DNA of 64,000 nt from Dyella sp. ASV24 (GCF_016428905.1 NZ_JAELTQ010000011.1:1-64000), one strand, 5' to 3'; positions 44,935-54,987 are shown, numbered from the stretch's first letter. Notes: a model not told the origin generated them from the sequence alone. Program-made: numbers and translations.

Positions 44935-46070
44935 GCCGTCGTCCTCAGCAGGATGGCACTGTGCTGGCCGCTCAATTGCGGCATGCCTTGCTGGCAGGTG
45001 AGTTGGTCGAGGGTCAAGCCGCTGGCCGAAAGTGTCTGGCGCAGCGTGCCGAACTGCTGCTCCAGTCGTTGCACCGTGTCGGCGCGTTCGGCCCACAAGC
45101 GCACCGAAAGGCGCAGCGCGCGCAGTTGCAGCTCGCCCTGGATCGGGCCCAACGACGGCAGGTCGATGGCGAAGCCGAGGGTCCACGACGACCCGCTATC
45201 GGTATCGCCCTGTTGTTGCAGGTGAATTTGCAGGATGTCGTGCCCATCCTCGCCCTGCAGCGGAATCTCGATCATCCAGGCCGATGTCGTGGTCGCTTCC
45301 AACTGCGCCACTTCCACGCGCGCGAGCGCCGCGTGCACTTCACCGTGCAGGCGGCCGAGCAAAGCGTCAACGTCGTCGTCCAGCAACGACAGCGGCAGTG
45401 GCGCGCGCGGCTGCGCCTGCACTCCGCGTTGTTGCAGGGGCGGTGGCGTCTCGTTGGACGTGGCGGCGGGGCGGCGTGCGGGCAGGTAGTCGTCGAGCAG
45501 GCTGGCCAGGCGAAGCAGCGCGCCCTTCCAGTCTTCCTGGCTCAGTCCCGCCATATCGAGATGCGGTTCGGCCAGTTGGGATTCCAGAAACAGGCCGCTC
45601 CGCTTGATGGCCTCTTCCAGGCCCTCGCCGCGGGTGATCTCGGCCGGCGTGCGCACGCCGTGTTCCAGCATGGCCAGCGCCGGCCGCAGATAGGCAGGCA
45701 ACTGGCGCAGCGCGGGCCGCTGGGACAGGGCGTCGAGCGTGGCCAGCAGGGGGGCATAGCCGTTCTGCTGAGGCAAGCGCTCGCGCATGGCCTGTTGCAT
45801 GGCGGGTTCGGGTGTCTGTGCGCTGATCACCTCCAGCATGGGCTGCGCGCCCAGCGTGAGCACACGCACCTGGAACTGTGAGGGCAGCTGACCTTTGGGC
45901 GCCTCGGTCTCAACGGCCAGGGCGCCGATCTGCAGCACCATCATCCCGTCGGGATTGATCCCCAGCGGGCGCGCGGAAAGCACGGTACCGATGCGCCAGC
46001 TCTCGGCAGCGCTGCCCGAGGCGGCGCCGGCCCAGGCAAGGGCTGCGAGGCTGGTGGGTTGAATGATCAA
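44931..46070 (-). CDS. Second FliK-like hook-length control protein
   Basis: A 379-residue protein with a Pro/Gln-rich middle and a FliK-type C-terminal domain (MIEIPLQGEDGHDILQIHLQ; GPIQGELQLRALRLSVRLWA; VQRLEQQFGTLRQTLSASGL). It is distinct in sequence from FliK at 10931. The start is a TTG at 46070 (MIIQPTSL) with a perfect AAGGAG 8 bases upstream; longer open frames upstream run through the promoter. Paired with the FlhB C-terminal paralogue, which suggests the two proteins interact as FliK and FlhB do. A sigma-28 site lies upstream. Confidence 0.82.
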   Translation of the reverse strand: MIIQPTSLAALAWAGAASGSAAESWRIGTVLSARPLGINPDGMMVLQIGALAVETEAPKGQLPSQFQVRVLTLGAQPMLEVISAQTPEPAMQQAMRERLPQQNGYAPLLATLDALSQRPALRQLPAYLRPALAMLEHGVRTPAEITRGEGLEEAIKRSGLFLESQLAEPHLDMAGLSQEDWKGALLRLASLLDDYLPARRPAATSNETPPPLQQRGVQAQPRAPLPLSLLDDDVDALLGRLHGEVHAALARVEVAQLEATTTSAWMIEIPLQGEDGHDILQIHLQQQGDTDSGSSWTLGFAIDLPSLGPIQGELQLRALRLSVRLWAERADTVQRLEQQFGTLRQTLSASGLTLDQLTCQQGMPQLSGQHSAILLRTTA

Positions 46071-46121
46071 TCGTGGCTCCTTACGCGCATGGCGTCGTGC
46101 GCGCGCCCTTCCGTGCCCTGA

Positions 46122-46148
46122 AGATCGGCCGGTCTCGGAAAAACTTGA
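46122..46148 (-). promoter_or_regulatory. Sigma-28 (FliA) promoter of the second fliK gene
   Basis: On the minus strand, TCAAGTTT (46148-46141), 11 bases, then GCCGATCT (46129-46122). The FliA consensus of E. coli is TAAAGTTT-N11-GCCGATAA, so 7 of 8 and 6 of 8 positions match with exact spacing. Transcription would start near 46115, 45 bases before the TTG start. Confidence 0.7.
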
Positions 46149-46195
46149 GGGCCATTTTGCCCGGTCCGATGGATGCCAGATGGGGCCGGGATCGC

Positions 46196-46222
46196 TAAAG
46201 CGGATAGGGGCATGGCCGATAA
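46196..46222 (+). promoter_or_regulatory. Sigma-28 (FliA) promoter of the STAS-cheY-cheA unit
   Basis: TAAA (46196-46199), 15 bases, GCCGATAA (46215-46222): both core boxes match the FliA consensus fully and the spacing is exact. Predicted start near 46230, about 36 bases before the ATG of the STAS gene. The region also excludes the longer upstream starts of that gene. Confidence 0.88.
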
Positions 46223-46265
46223 ACCACCCGTAGACGCCCGCAGGGTGGGCGAAAGGACCAGCACG

Positions 46266-46583
46266 ATGGGCAGCAAGACGACGGGTGGGGGCAAGGGCGG
46301 GGTGCGTGTGATCGCGTTGCCTGCCGACTTCCGGCTCGGCAGCGTGGCCGACGTCAAGGCGGAGTTGATCGAGGCGTTCGACGCCCCCGGCTCGCAGTTG
46401 GATGGTGCCGGCGTGGAACGCGTGGATACCGCCGCGCTGCAGTTGCTGGTGGCGTTCCGTCGCGAAGCGGCGGCACGCGGCCAGTCGCCCGTGTGGCTGG
46501 GAGTGAGCGATGTCATGCGCGAGGCGGCCGGTGTGCTTGGCCTGGCGCAGGTTCTGGAATTGCCGGCGGCGATGCCGGCCTGA
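46266..46583 (+). CDS. STAS-domain protein (first)
   Basis: A 105-residue STAS domain protein (RVIALPADFRLGSVADVKAE, ERVDTAALQLLVAFRREAAA). STAS proteins act as anti-sigma-factor antagonists or as small adaptor domains. The Ser expected after Asp in phosphorylatable SpoIIAA types is replaced here (VDTAALQLL), with Thr at that place. ATG 46266 with AAGGA upstream, right after the sigma-28 promoter. Located directly before cheY, it is probably part of the chemotaxis system, as in Xanthomonas and Pseudomonas pathways. Confidence 0.8.
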   Translation: MGSKTTGGGKGGVRVIALPADFRLGSVADVKAELIEAFDAPGSQLDGAGVERVDTAALQLLVAFRREAAARGQSPVWLGVSDVMREAAGVLGLAQVLELPAAMPA

Positions 46584-46597
46584 TACTGAGGTGGAAG

Positions 46598-46960
46598 ATG
46601 GCAAAGATTCTTGCGGTGGACGATTCGGCTTCGATGCGCGGCATGGTGGCCTTCACCTTGCGCAATGCCGGTCACGATGTGAGCGAAGCTGAGAACGGTC
46701 AGCTGGCGCTCGACGCGGCCAAGGGCGGCAGCTTCGATCTGGTGTTGGCGGACGTGAATATGCCGGTGATGGACGGCATCAGCATGGTGCGCGAGCTGCG
46801 CACACTGCCCGCCTACAAGGGCGTGCCCATCCTGATGCTGACCACCGAGTCGCATACGGATAAGAAGATGGAAGGCAAGGCTGCTGGTGCTACCGGCTGG
46901 CTGGTAAAGCCGTTCGACCCTGAGCAGTTGCTGGCAACCGTCAAGCGCGTGCTGGGCTAA
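46598..46960 (+). CDS. cheY: Chemotaxis response regulator CheY (second copy)
   Basis: A 120-residue single receiver domain: AVDDSASMRGMVAFTLR, phospho-acceptor Asp in LVLADVNMPVMDG, LMLTTESHTDKK and WLVKPFDPEQL. It differs from the first CheY in the alpha4-beta5 face, so it may be a phosphate sink or serve another output. Encoded 14 bases after the STAS gene and before the second cheA. Confidence 0.92.
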   Translation: MAKILAVDDSASMRGMVAFTLRNAGHDVSEAENGQLALDAAKGGSFDLVLADVNMPVMDGISMVRELRTLPAYKGVPILMLTTESHTDKKMEGKAAGATGWLVKPFDPEQLLATVKRVLG

Positions 46961-47050
46961 TTAAGTCGACGCGCGGGTTCGTTGTCCCCGTCTTCGCGGG
47001 GATGGCGGCCCGGTGCGCCGCAGCAAAGTTCTCCGAGAGTAGAGATCATC

Positions 47051-49039
47051 ATGAGCAATGCCGGTCTGGCGCAGTTCCAACAGGTGTTCATCGAAGAGAG
47101 TCTGGAAGGGCTCGATACGATGGAGTCGTCGCTGCTCGCGCTTGATGAGGGTGGCGATGGGGAGCTGGTGCACACCATTTTCCGTGCGGCGCACTCGATC
47201 AAGGGTGGCGCGGCCACCTTCGGTTTCCCGGAGATGTCCTCGTTCACTCACGAGGCCGAGTCGCTGCTTGATGAGGTGCGTAGCGGCAAACGCGCCATTG
47301 ACGGCGCCATCATTGAACTGTTGTTGCGCACGGTGGATTGCCTGCGTGGCATGTTCGCCCGCGCTCAGGCCGGTGAACCGCTCAACGACGCCGTGGCCGA
47401 AGGGTTGCGCAGCGAGCTGGCGGCTGCCATGGGGCGCGGCGTTCCCGCTGCCTCCGTGCAGGCGCGCCGCACGGCGGATCAGGCCGACGCCTGGATCATC
47501 CGCTTCCGTCCGCACGCCAGCATGCTGGCGGGCGGCAATGAGCCGTTGCGCCTGATCCGTGAGCTGGCGGGGCTGGGCGAGTTGGAGGTGACAGCCTCGC
47601 TTGATCAGCTGCCATCGTTTGGCGTGTTGGAGCCCACTGAGTGCCATCTCGGTTGGACCATCGAATTGAAGGGCCCGGTCAAGCGCGCCGACATCACGGC
47701 TGTGTTCGACTGGGTAGAGGGCGAGTGCGATCTGGAGATCGAGGCGAAGCATGTCGTCGCGGAAGTTGCACCGACGCCCGTCGCTGCTCCGGCTGCCGTG
47801 CCCGCGCCAAACGTCGCCGATGCCGGCGCAGCGCGCGCCCAACGCGAAGCAAGCACCGAGTCCAGCTCGGTGCGTGTGTCGATCGACAAGATCGACGGAC
47901 TGATCAATCTGGTGGGCGAGCTGGTGATTACCCAGTCCATGCTCGACACCTTCCGCGAGGGCGATATCGATGCCTCGCGGCTGGCCATCCTGGAACAAGG
48001 CTTGGCCCAGCTGGCGCGGCATACGCGCGAGCTGCAGGAAAGCGTCATGGGTATCCGCATGTTGCCCATTGCTTCCGTATTCAACCGTTTCCCGCGCATG
48101 GTGCGCGACATCAGCCAGAAGCTCGGCAAGCAGGTAAAGCTGGAGCTGATCGGCGAACAGACCGAGCTGGACAAGACCGTACTCGAGAAGATCGGCGACC
48201 CGATGGTGCACCTGGTGCGCAACGCCATCGATCACGGTCTGGAAACGCCAGACAAGCGTCGCGCCTCGGGCAAGGGGGATACCGGCACGCTCACGCTGCA
48301 GGCGTCGCATCGCGGCGGCAGCATCGTGGTGGAAGTATCGGATGACGGCGCGGGCCTGAATCGCGACGCGATTGTCGCCAAGGCGGTTCAGCGCGGCCTG
48401 ATCGCCAGCGGTGAGGGTATGAGCGATGAGGCCGTGGCAGACCTGATCTTCCAGCCGGGCTTCTCCACTGCGGCTGTCACCACCGATCTATCGGGTCGTG
48501 GTGTGGGCATGGACGTGGTTCGCCGGAATGTGGGCGATCTCGGCGGCACCGTCACCATCCGCAGTACACAAGGCAAGGGCAGTGTATTCACCATCACGTT
48601 GCCGCTGACGCTGGCAATCATCGATGGCCTTACCGCCGCCGTGGGCGACGAGCGCTACATCGTGCCGCTGGTCTCCATTGTGGAATCCGTGCAATTGAAG
48701 GCCGAAGCGGTACGCAGCGTGGCGGGAGGCGGTGAGTTGTTCCGCTTCCGAGGGGAATACCTGCCAGTGGTCCGTCTGCATGAAGCCTTCCATTGCGAGA
48801 ACGCTATCCATGCCATCGACGAAGGTTTGATGGTGGTGGTGGAGGGTGATGGCGCGCGCGTGGGCCTGTTCGTCGACGGCCTGATCGGACAGCAGCAGGC
48901 CGTGGTGAAGTCGTTGGAAGCCAATTACCGGCGGGTGCAAGGCGTATCCGGCGCAACCATCCTTGCGGATGGCTCTGTCGCGCTGATCGTCGACATTGCT
49001 GGGCTGGTGCGTATGCAGGGGCGTCGCAAGGCGGCGTGA
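47051..49039 (+). CDS. cheA: Chemotaxis histidine kinase CheA (second copy)
   Basis: A 662-residue CheA with all five domains: P1 with His48 in FRAAHSIKGGAATF, a P2 domain at about residues 145-245 (DAWIIRFRPHASMLAGGNEP, ECHLGWTIELKG), P3 (IDGLINLVGELVITQSML), P4 (HLVRNAIDHGLETPD; VSDDGAGLN; DLSGRGVGMDVV) and P5. Unlike the first CheA it keeps P2 and lacks the EFExLLD repeats. Start ATG 47051. It belongs to the STAS-cheY-cheA unit. Confidence 0.95.
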   Translation: MSNAGLAQFQQVFIEESLEGLDTMESSLLALDEGGDGELVHTIFRAAHSIKGGAATFGFPEMSSFTHEAESLLDEVRSGKRAIDGAIIELLLRTVDCLRGMFARAQAGEPLNDAVAEGLRSELAAAMGRGVPAASVQARRTADQADAWIIRFRPHASMLAGGNEPLRLIRELAGLGELEVTASLDQLPSFGVLEPTECHLGWTIELKGPVKRADITAVFDWVEGECDLEIEAKHVVAEVAPTPVAAPAAVPAPNVADAGAARAQREASTESSSVRVSIDKIDGLINLVGELVITQSMLDTFREGDIDASRLAILEQGLAQLARHTRELQESVMGIRMLPIASVFNRFPRMVRDISQKLGKQVKLELIGEQTELDKTVLEKIGDPMVHLVRNAIDHGLETPDKRRASGKGDTGTLTLQASHRGGSIVVEVSDDGAGLNRDAIVAKAVQRGLIASGEGMSDEAVADLIFQPGFSTAAVTTDLSGRGVGMDVVRRNVGDLGGTVTIRSTQGKGSVFTITLPLTLAIIDGLTAAVGDERYIVPLVSIVESVQLKAEAVRSVAGGGELFRFRGEYLPVVRLHEAFHCENAIHAIDEGLMVVVEGDGARVGLFVDGLIGQQQAVVKSLEANYRRVQGVSGATILADGSVALIVDIAGLVRMQGRRKAA

Positions 49040-49302
49040 GGTCGCGGCAACGGTGCCGCGGAGTAAATAAACAACGGTCAGACGATGTGCGGGAAGGCGC
49101 ATCGCTGTCCGAATCATCGCCGGTTCCCGGCACAACGACTCGGTAGCCCTGTTCTCGGGCGGTCGGCGTCGTCCCTCTGAATGTTGTCGAACAACCGCGA
49201 CAGGAAGCCGCGGTGCGCTGGCCTGCGGCCCGCGTAAGAGCAGTGCAGGGAATGAATCACGGCTATCGCAACCCGCCTATTTTCATTCTGAAGGTCCCTT
49301 TT

Positions 49303-50973
49303 ATGAAGTCTCCCCTGACCACCATCGACCGCCTGAGCCTTTCGGCCAAGGTATGGCTTGTCATTGCTTTCGTCGTGGCCGGTCTATTTGCGCTCACCAT
49401 CATCTCTGCCGTGGACAGTCGGCGCTTGCAGATGCAGGCCCGCGTGCATGCGTTGTCAGATGAAGTGAATACCGCCATCTCCATCCTCGATGCGTTCCAC
49501 GCCCGCGCTGCCGCGGGTGAGCTCAGCGATGAGGAGGCCCGCAAGCAGGCGCTGGCGGTGCTGACCGCGTTACGTTGGAGTGATGGAAAGGGCTATGTGT
49601 TCGGCTTCGACTCGAACTATGTGTTGCACCTGCACGGGGTGATGCATAACCGCGTGGGTTCTAACATCAAAGAGGACAAGGACGCCAACGGTAAGCGCTT
49701 CTATCAGGACATGATGGCCGCCGACCAGCGCGATGGGCACGGCGAAACTGAGTACACCTGGCCCATGCCGGGCTCGAAAGAGCTCAAGCCCAAGATCAGC
49801 TACACGGCCTGGTACAAACCATGGGATCTGCATATCGGTGCCGGCGCCTACTTCGTCGACATCGACGCCCAGTTTCGCGAGATGTTGGAAGGCAGCCTGC
49901 TGCGCGCCTTCCTGGTCGGCTTGCTGGTGATCGTGGTGGTGTGGCGTTCCATGCGCAGCATTCGGCAGAGCATCGGCGGTGAGCCGTCCTATGCCTTGGC
50001 GATGGCGGGGCGCATTGCCGACGGTGATCTTTCCGGTGGCGATGCCAAGCAGGCGTTTAGACCCGGCAGCATGCTCGATGCGCTGCAGCGCATGCGCGCC
50101 AAGCTGGTGGAGATCGTGCGCGAAGTGCAGCAGGGCTCGCAGGTGGTTTCCACCGCATCCCAGCAGATCTCGCGCGGCAACGACGACCTTTCGCATCGCA
50201 CGCAGGAACAGGCATCCAGTCTGGAAGAAACCGCTGCATCGATGGAGGAAATGACCTCCATCGTGCGCCAGAGCGCCGACAACGCCAGTCACGCCGACCA
50301 GCTTGCGCGTACGGCGCGCACCCAGGCCGAGCGTGGCGGCGAGGTGGCCGTGCGCACCAGTGGCGCCATGCGTGAGATCGAGGCGGCCAGCCGCCAGATC
50401 ACCGACATTGTGCAGCTGATCGATGAGATCGCCTTCCAGACCAACCTGCTGGCGCTCAACGCTGCTGTCGAAGCTGCGCGTGCCGGTGAGCAGGGCCGAG
50501 GATTCGCCGTGGTGGCTGGCGAGGTACGCAATCTCGCCCAGCGGAGCGCAAGCGCCGCCAAGGAGATCAAGGCCCTGATCGGCGACACGGTGGACAAGGT
50601 GCAGGCCGGTTCCGCCCTGGTGGAGGAATCTGGCGCGGTCCTGGCTGGCATCGTCGATAGCGTCAAGCGCGTCACCGACATCGTGGCCGAGATGTCGGCG
50701 GCGGCGCAGGAGCAGTCGTCCGGTATCGATCAGGTCAACCGCGCCGTGATGCAGATGGACGAAGTGACCCAGCAGAACGCCGCCCTGGTGGAAGAGGCGG
50801 CCGCTGCCGCCCGCGCCATGCAGGAGCAGGCGGACGAACTGGCCGTGCAAGTGCGGTTCTTCCGGCTGGATCAGGTGGCCGCGAAGCCTGTGCCGAAAGC
50901 CGCCCCTGCTGTCAGGCCCCCGGTCGCCAAGCGGCCCGAGCCCGCCGTGGCGGGCGGGTGGAGCGAGTTCTGA
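49303..50973 (+). CDS. Methyl-accepting chemotaxis protein with single Cache domain
   Basis: A 556-residue transmembrane receptor. Membrane segments at about residues 15-38 and 205-225 enclose a periplasmic sCache_2 domain ([38 protein letters not shown]), a family that often binds small carboxylates. After a HAMP-like linker comes the cytoplasmic coiled coil with the conserved tip [20 protein letters not shown]. The C-terminus ends GGWSEF, matching the aromatic-xx-aromatic tether for CheR or CheB. The upstream gap (49040-49302) contains only small hairpins, and no FliA site was found in it. Confidence 0.93.
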   Translation: MKSPLTTIDRLSLSAKVWLVIAFVVAGLFALTIISAVDSRRLQMQARVHALSDEVNTAISILDAFHARAAAGELSDEEARKQALAVLTALRWSDGKGYVFGFDSNYVLHLHGVMHNRVGSNIKEDKDANGKRFYQDMMAADQRDGHGETEYTWPMPGSKELKPKISYTAWYKPWDLHIGAGAYFVDIDAQFREMLEGSLLRAFLVGLLVIVVVWRSMRSIRQSIGGEPSYALAMAGRIADGDLSGGDAKQAFRPGSMLDALQRMRAKLVEIVREVQQGSQVVSTASQQISRGNDDLSHRTQEQASSLEETAASMEEMTSIVRQSADNASHADQLARTARTQAERGGEVAVRTSGAMREIEAASRQITDIVQLIDEIAFQTNLLALNAAVEAARAGEQGRGFAVVAGEVRNLAQRSASAAKEIKALIGDTVDKVQAGSALVEESGAVLAGIVDSVKRVTDIVAEMSAAAQEQSSGIDQVNRAVMQMDEVTQQNAALVEEAAAAARAMQEQADELAVQVRFFRLDQVAAKPVPKAAPAVRPPVAKRPEPAVAGGWSEF

Positions 50974-51023
50974 CCCGTCTCGGGGCCGCCCCGCGCGGGT
51001 GGCACCGAAAACCCGCGTTTCCC

Positions 51024-51050
51024 TCAAGTTTCCCGGCCTTCCGCCGATCC
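51024..51050 (+). promoter_or_regulatory. Sigma-28 (FliA) promoter of the cheW-mcp-cheRDB unit
   Basis: TCAAGTTT (51024-51031), 11 bases, GCCGATCC (51043-51050). The -35 box is identical to those at 46148 and 58974, the spacing is exact, and the core GCCGAT is complete. Predicted start near 51057, about 40 bases before the cheW ATG. Confidence 0.75.
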
Positions 51051-51097
51051 AGAACCCGATAGGGAGCCTTGCATGCGGCTCCGACCACGAGGCGAAC

Positions 51098-51604
51098 ATG
51101 TCCGATAACACCCGGAGCGAGGCGCTCCAGTCGCAGTACCTCACCGTCAACCTTGCCCACGAGGAATACGGCATCGACATTCTGGCGGTCCGCGAGATCC
51201 GCGGCTGGACGCCAGTGACGCGCATTCCCCAGGCGCCGCACTACGTACTTGGCGTGCTCAATCTGCGCGGCGCGATTGTGCCGGTGATCGACATGCGCTT
51301 GCGCTTCGGCCTGGAGCGCGAGGCCCACGGTGTTACCACCGTCACCGTGATCATCACGGTGGCTGGTCGCAACTTCGGCGTGGTGGTTGATGCGGTGTCC
51401 GACGTGCTCGACGTGACGGCGGATGCGATCCGCCCGGTGCCGGACATGGGCACCACCGTGGATACCGAATACCTCAAGGGGCTGACGTCCGCTGGCGAGC
51501 GCATGGTGCTGCTGCTGGATGTGGACAAGCTGCTGCAGCCCCAGGACGCACAAATGCTTGAGGCGGCGCTGCCAGCCGTCTCCGATGTGAAAGCCGTGGC
51601 CTGA
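51098..51604 (+). CDS. cheW: Chemotaxis coupling protein CheW
   Basis: A 168-residue CheW with the canonical segments LTVNLAHEEYGIDILAVREI, GVLNLRGAIVPVIDMRLRFG and DAVSDVLDVTADAIRPVPDM. It links the adjacent receptors to CheA. ATG 51098 chosen because it lies after the sigma-28 promoter and has GAGGCG upstream. It heads the unit cheW-mcp-cheR-cheD-cheB-mcp-STAS. Confidence 0.94.
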   Translation: MSDNTRSEALQSQYLTVNLAHEEYGIDILAVREIRGWTPVTRIPQAPHYVLGVLNLRGAIVPVIDMRLRFGLEREAHGVTTVTVIITVAGRNFGVVVDAVSDVLDVTADAIRPVPDMGTTVDTEYLKGLTSAGERMVLLLDVDKLLQPQDAQMLEAALPAVSDVKAVA

Positions 51605-51631
51605 ACGACATACGCAGGAAGTGTAATCATC

Positions 51632-53341
51632 ATGAAGAAGTTCGCACTGAAAGCCCCGGAACTGAACGTCCGCAACCGTATGCGTGTGGTGTTGGGCCTG
51701 CTCGGCCTGATGCTGATCGCCGGTGCGGTGATCGGTATCGGTGGCATGCAACAGCAGAACGATGGCATGGGCAAGATCTATGAAGAGGAGATCGTCCCCA
51801 CGCAGCTCGCCTCGCAGATCACCGCGCATCAGCTGATGTCCTTCATCCTGCTGGGTGAGTCGGGCTCGCTGGTCGGTAAGCCCGACCAGGTCAAAGCCAA
51901 GCTGACGGAGTACGCCAAGCTGCAGGCCGAGATGGAAGAGCTCAAGAAGCAGCTTGCCGCCATCCCGATGGGCCCCTCCGTCAAGAAGTACTACGACGAA
52001 TGGCGTTCGACGGACGCTGACTACACCGACGCCAAGGCATCGATGGTCGACGCCCTCAATCAGGGCGATAACGGCGCGTCCGATCTGCTGGAAATGCAGG
52101 TGCGTCCGCTGCTGATGCAGCGCCAGGATGCCCTGGGCAAGATGGTCGACGCGCAGCGTGCCGACGCCAAGGTGATCTACGACGCGCAGGTGGCTCGTTA
52201 TCACTTCGTGCGGACCATCAGCATCATCTCGCTGCTGGTGGGTCTGGTGATCGCCGCCATCATGGCCATGCTGTTGATGCGTTCGATCCTCAGCACGCTC
52301 GGCGTTGCGGTGAAGGTTGCCAACGCCATCGCTGACGGCAAGCTCGGCCACAAGATCGAAACTCGTCGCAAGGACGAACTTGGCGAACTGCTTGAAGCGC
52401 TGCGCACGATGGATGAGCGCCTTGGCGCCATCGTCGGCGAAGTGCGCCACGGTGCGGGCTCGGTCAGTTCGGCCGCACAGCAGATTGCGCGCGGCAACGA
52501 CGACTTGAGCCAGCGCACACAGGAGCAGGCGTCCAGTCTGGAAGAAACGGCTTCCTCGATGGAGGAAATGACCTCCACCGTGAAGCAGAACGCTGAGAAC
52601 GCCAGCCACGCCAACCAGCTCGCCAGTGCGACGCGTCGCCAGGCCGAGCACGGTGGCGAAGTGGCCGCACAGGCCAGTTCTGCGATGCGTGAGATCAACG
52701 ATTCCAGCCGCAAGATCTCCGATATCGTCAGCCTCATCGACGAAATCGCCTTCCAGACCAACCTGCTGGCGCTCAATGCCGCGGTGGAAGCTGCCCGCGC
52801 CGGTGAACAGGGCCGTGGCTTTGCCGTGGTGGCAACTGAAGTGCGTAACTTGGCGCAGCGCAGCGCGGGTGCCGCCAAGGAGATCAAGGGCCTCATCAAC
52901 GACAGCGCGGAGAAAGTGCGCGTGGGTTCGTCGCTGGTGGACCAGTCCGGCAAGGCGCTGGCAGATATTGTCGAGAGCGTGAAAAAGGTCACCGATATCG
53001 TGGCCGAGATCGCCGCGGCGTCGCAGGAACAGTCGGCGGGTATCGACCAGGTCAACCATGCCGTGTTGCAGATGGATGAGATGACCCAGCAGAACGCGGC
53101 GCTGGTGGAAGAGGCCGCTGCTGCCGCTCGCGCCATGCAAGAGCAGGCCGGCGAGCTGGCGCGTCAGGTCGGCTTCTTCCAGATGATGGAAGGTGGTGAA
53201 GTGGCGACCGAGAAGGCTCGTTCGCAGTCGGTGATGGCCGAGGCGGAAGCCGTGTTCGCCGCCGTGCGCAGCTCCAACGCGCCGGCCCAGCGTGCGCCAC
53301 GCACTGAAGCTGCGGACGCCGGTTCCTGGAAGGAGTTCTGA
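51632..53341 (+). CDS. Methyl-accepting chemotaxis protein with four-helix-bundle sensor
   Basis: A 569-residue receptor with membrane segments at about residues 18-40 and 190-213, a helical periplasmic sensor of the Tar/4HB type ([20 protein letters not shown] ... [12 protein letters not shown]), HAMP, and a signalling coiled coil with [20 protein letters not shown]. The signalling half is nearly the same as in the 49303 receptor, suggesting gene duplication with a changed sensor. It ends GSWKEF, again an aromatic-xx-aromatic tether. Ligand unknown. Confidence 0.93.
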   Translation: MKKFALKAPELNVRNRMRVVLGLLGLMLIAGAVIGIGGMQQQNDGMGKIYEEEIVPTQLASQITAHQLMSFILLGESGSLVGKPDQVKAKLTEYAKLQAEMEELKKQLAAIPMGPSVKKYYDEWRSTDADYTDAKASMVDALNQGDNGASDLLEMQVRPLLMQRQDALGKMVDAQRADAKVIYDAQVARYHFVRTISIISLLVGLVIAAIMAMLLMRSILSTLGVAVKVANAIADGKLGHKIETRRKDELGELLEALRTMDERLGAIVGEVRHGAGSVSSAAQQIARGNDDLSQRTQEQASSLEETASSMEEMTSTVKQNAENASHANQLASATRRQAEHGGEVAAQASSAMREINDSSRKISDIVSLIDEIAFQTNLLALNAAVEAARAGEQGRGFAVVATEVRNLAQRSAGAAKEIKGLINDSAEKVRVGSSLVDQSGKALADIVESVKKVTDIVAEIAAASQEQSAGIDQVNHAVLQMDEMTQQNAALVEEAAAAARAMQEQAGELARQVGFFQMMEGGEVATEKARSQSVMAEAEAVFAAVRSSNAPAQRAPRTEAADAGSWKEF

Positions 53342-53343
53342 GC

Positions 53344-54225
53344 ATGACCCTGGCTGCCACGATGGACAACAGTGCTGGCGTGGCGGCCATGGGCGGCCCG
53401 GCCCTGGGCAATGCCGAGTTTGAGTTTCTGCGCACCTTCGTTTACGAGCAATGCGGTATATCGCTGGGCGAGCACAAACGGCAGCTGGTGCAGGGGCGTC
53501 TGGTGCGCCGCCTGCGCGCGTTGAAACTGCCGGACTTTCAGGCGTACTGCGATCTGTTGCGGCGCGATCCGCAACAGGAGCTCGGCGAACTGGCGAGTGC
53601 CATCAGCACCAACGTCACCGCGTTCTTCCGCGAGTCGCATCACTTTGATCTGCTCGCCGACGAACTGTTCCCGCGCTGGATCAACGAAAAGAAAAACGGC
53701 GGTCGCCTGCGCATCTGGTCAGCCGGCTGCGCCACGGGCGAAGAGCCTTACACCCTGGCGATGGTGCTGGCGGAAGCGCTGGAGAAGCATGGCGCGACCC
53801 AGCTCGACGCGAAGATCCTGGCCACGGATCTTTCACCGCAGGCCCTGGAAACCGCGCGCAAAGGTGTTTACGCGCTCGAACGCCTCGAAGGTGTGAGTGC
53901 GGAACGTCGCCGCCGCTGGTTCCTGCGCGGCGAAGGCGAGTACGCGGACTACGCCTGCGTCAATCCGCGCTTGCGCGAGCTGGTGAGTATCTTGCCGCTC
54001 AACCTGCTGCACGACTGGCCCATGCAAGGGCCGTTCGACGCCATCTTCTGCCGCAACGTGGTCATCTATTTCGACAAGCCCACCAAGCAGCGATTGTTCC
54101 AGCGCTACGCCGGCCTGTTGCCGGACGGCGGCTATCTGTTCCTTGGCCATTCTGAGTCCATGTACGGACTCAACGACAGCTTTGACCTGATCGGACGGAC
54201 GGTCTACCGGAAACGCAGTGCATGA
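53344..54225 (+). CDS. cheR: Chemoreceptor methyltransferase CheR
   Basis: CheR methylates glutamates of chemoreceptors with S-adenosylmethionine. The 293-residue product has the helical N-domain (EFLRTFVYEQCGISLGEHKR) and a Rossmann methyltransferase domain with motif I LRIWSAGCATGEEPYTLAM and the FDAIFCRNVVIYFD segment. It starts 2 bases after the receptor gene and overlaps cheD. Confidence 0.95.
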   Translation: MTLAATMDNSAGVAAMGGPALGNAEFEFLRTFVYEQCGISLGEHKRQLVQGRLVRRLRALKLPDFQAYCDLLRRDPQQELGELASAISTNVTAFFRESHHFDLLADELFPRWINEKKNGGRLRIWSAGCATGEEPYTLAMVLAEALEKHGATQLDAKILATDLSPQALETARKGVYALERLEGVSAERRRRWFLRGEGEYADYACVNPRLRELVSILPLNLLHDWPMQGPFDAIFCRNVVIYFDKPTKQRLFQRYAGLLPDGGYLFLGHSESMYGLNDSFDLIGRTVYRKRSA

Positions 54226-54881
54226 ACGTCGCAGCAGTCAACGTCCCCGCGGGTGCGAGCTACGACCCAGCACGCATCGTGCCGGGCTTCGAGCACCTGC
54301 GCCGGTTCTGGGATCCTGCACACGCCTGCATGACGGTAAAGGTGTTGCCTGGCGAGTACTACGTGAGTACGCAGCAGGAAATGATCTCGACCGTACTCGG
54401 CTCCTGCGTGTCGGCCTGCGTCTTCGACCGTGTGCGCGCTATTGGCGGCATGAATCACTTCATGTTGCCCGAGCCACTGGGTGGTGAGCGCGGCAGCTGG
54501 GCCGATACCGTGGGCCGCGCGGCGCGCTACGGCAACGATGCGATGGAGCAGCTGATCAACGCCATCCTCAAGGCAGGCGGACAGCGCTCCAACCTGATGG
54601 TGAAGGTGTTCGGCGGCGGGCGTGTGCTGGCCACCATGACCGACATCGGGCAACGCAATATCGCGTTCGTACGGCGCTACCTGGAGGCCGAACGGCTGGA
54701 GGTGGCCGCGGAAGACCTGGGCGACGTGCATCCGCGTCACGTGCAATTTTTCCCGGCTACCGGCAAGGCGCGCGTGCGCCAGCTGCGTGGCCGCACCGAC
54801 ACCGTGCTGGTGGACGGCGAGCGCCAATATCTCAAGCGTTTGGCAAACGATCCGATAAAGGGAGAGGTGGAACTGTTCTGA
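54222..54881 (+). CDS. cheD: Chemoreceptor glutamine deamidase CheD
   Basis: CheD deamidates receptor glutamines. The 219-residue product contains the catalytic Cys in [12 protein letters not shown] and His in [10 protein letters not shown], plus [14 protein letters not shown]. It ends GEVELF; the unusual receptor-like protein at 56101 ends GEIELF. It overlaps cheR (ATGA). Confidence 0.94.
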   Translation: MNVAAVNVPAGASYDPARIVPGFEHLRRFWDPAHACMTVKVLPGEYYVSTQQEMISTVLGSCVSACVFDRVRAIGGMNHFMLPEPLGGERGSWADTVGRAARYGNDAMEQLINAILKAGGQRSNLMVKVFGGGRVLATMTDIGQRNIAFVRRYLEAERLEVAAEDLGDVHPRHVQFFPATGKARVRQLRGRTDTVLVDGERQYLKRLANDPIKGEVELF

Positions 54882-54987
54882 CGCTGCACGCGTCGCGACG
54901 GTTTCCTCAAGGCATCTGGCGCCGACACGGGCCGGCGGACGTAGACGCAAGTACTACGCCGCACCACGAAGGCGAGACGAATTCACG

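Noticed and set aside
49040-49302. Riboswitch (c-di-GMP type) in the leader of the Cache receptor gene
   Set aside because: Several hairpins occur, but the conserved GEMM core sequences are not found.
54920-54945. FliA promoter before cheB
   Set aside because: A TCAAG and a GCCGAC occur, but the spacing is about 5 bases too short.
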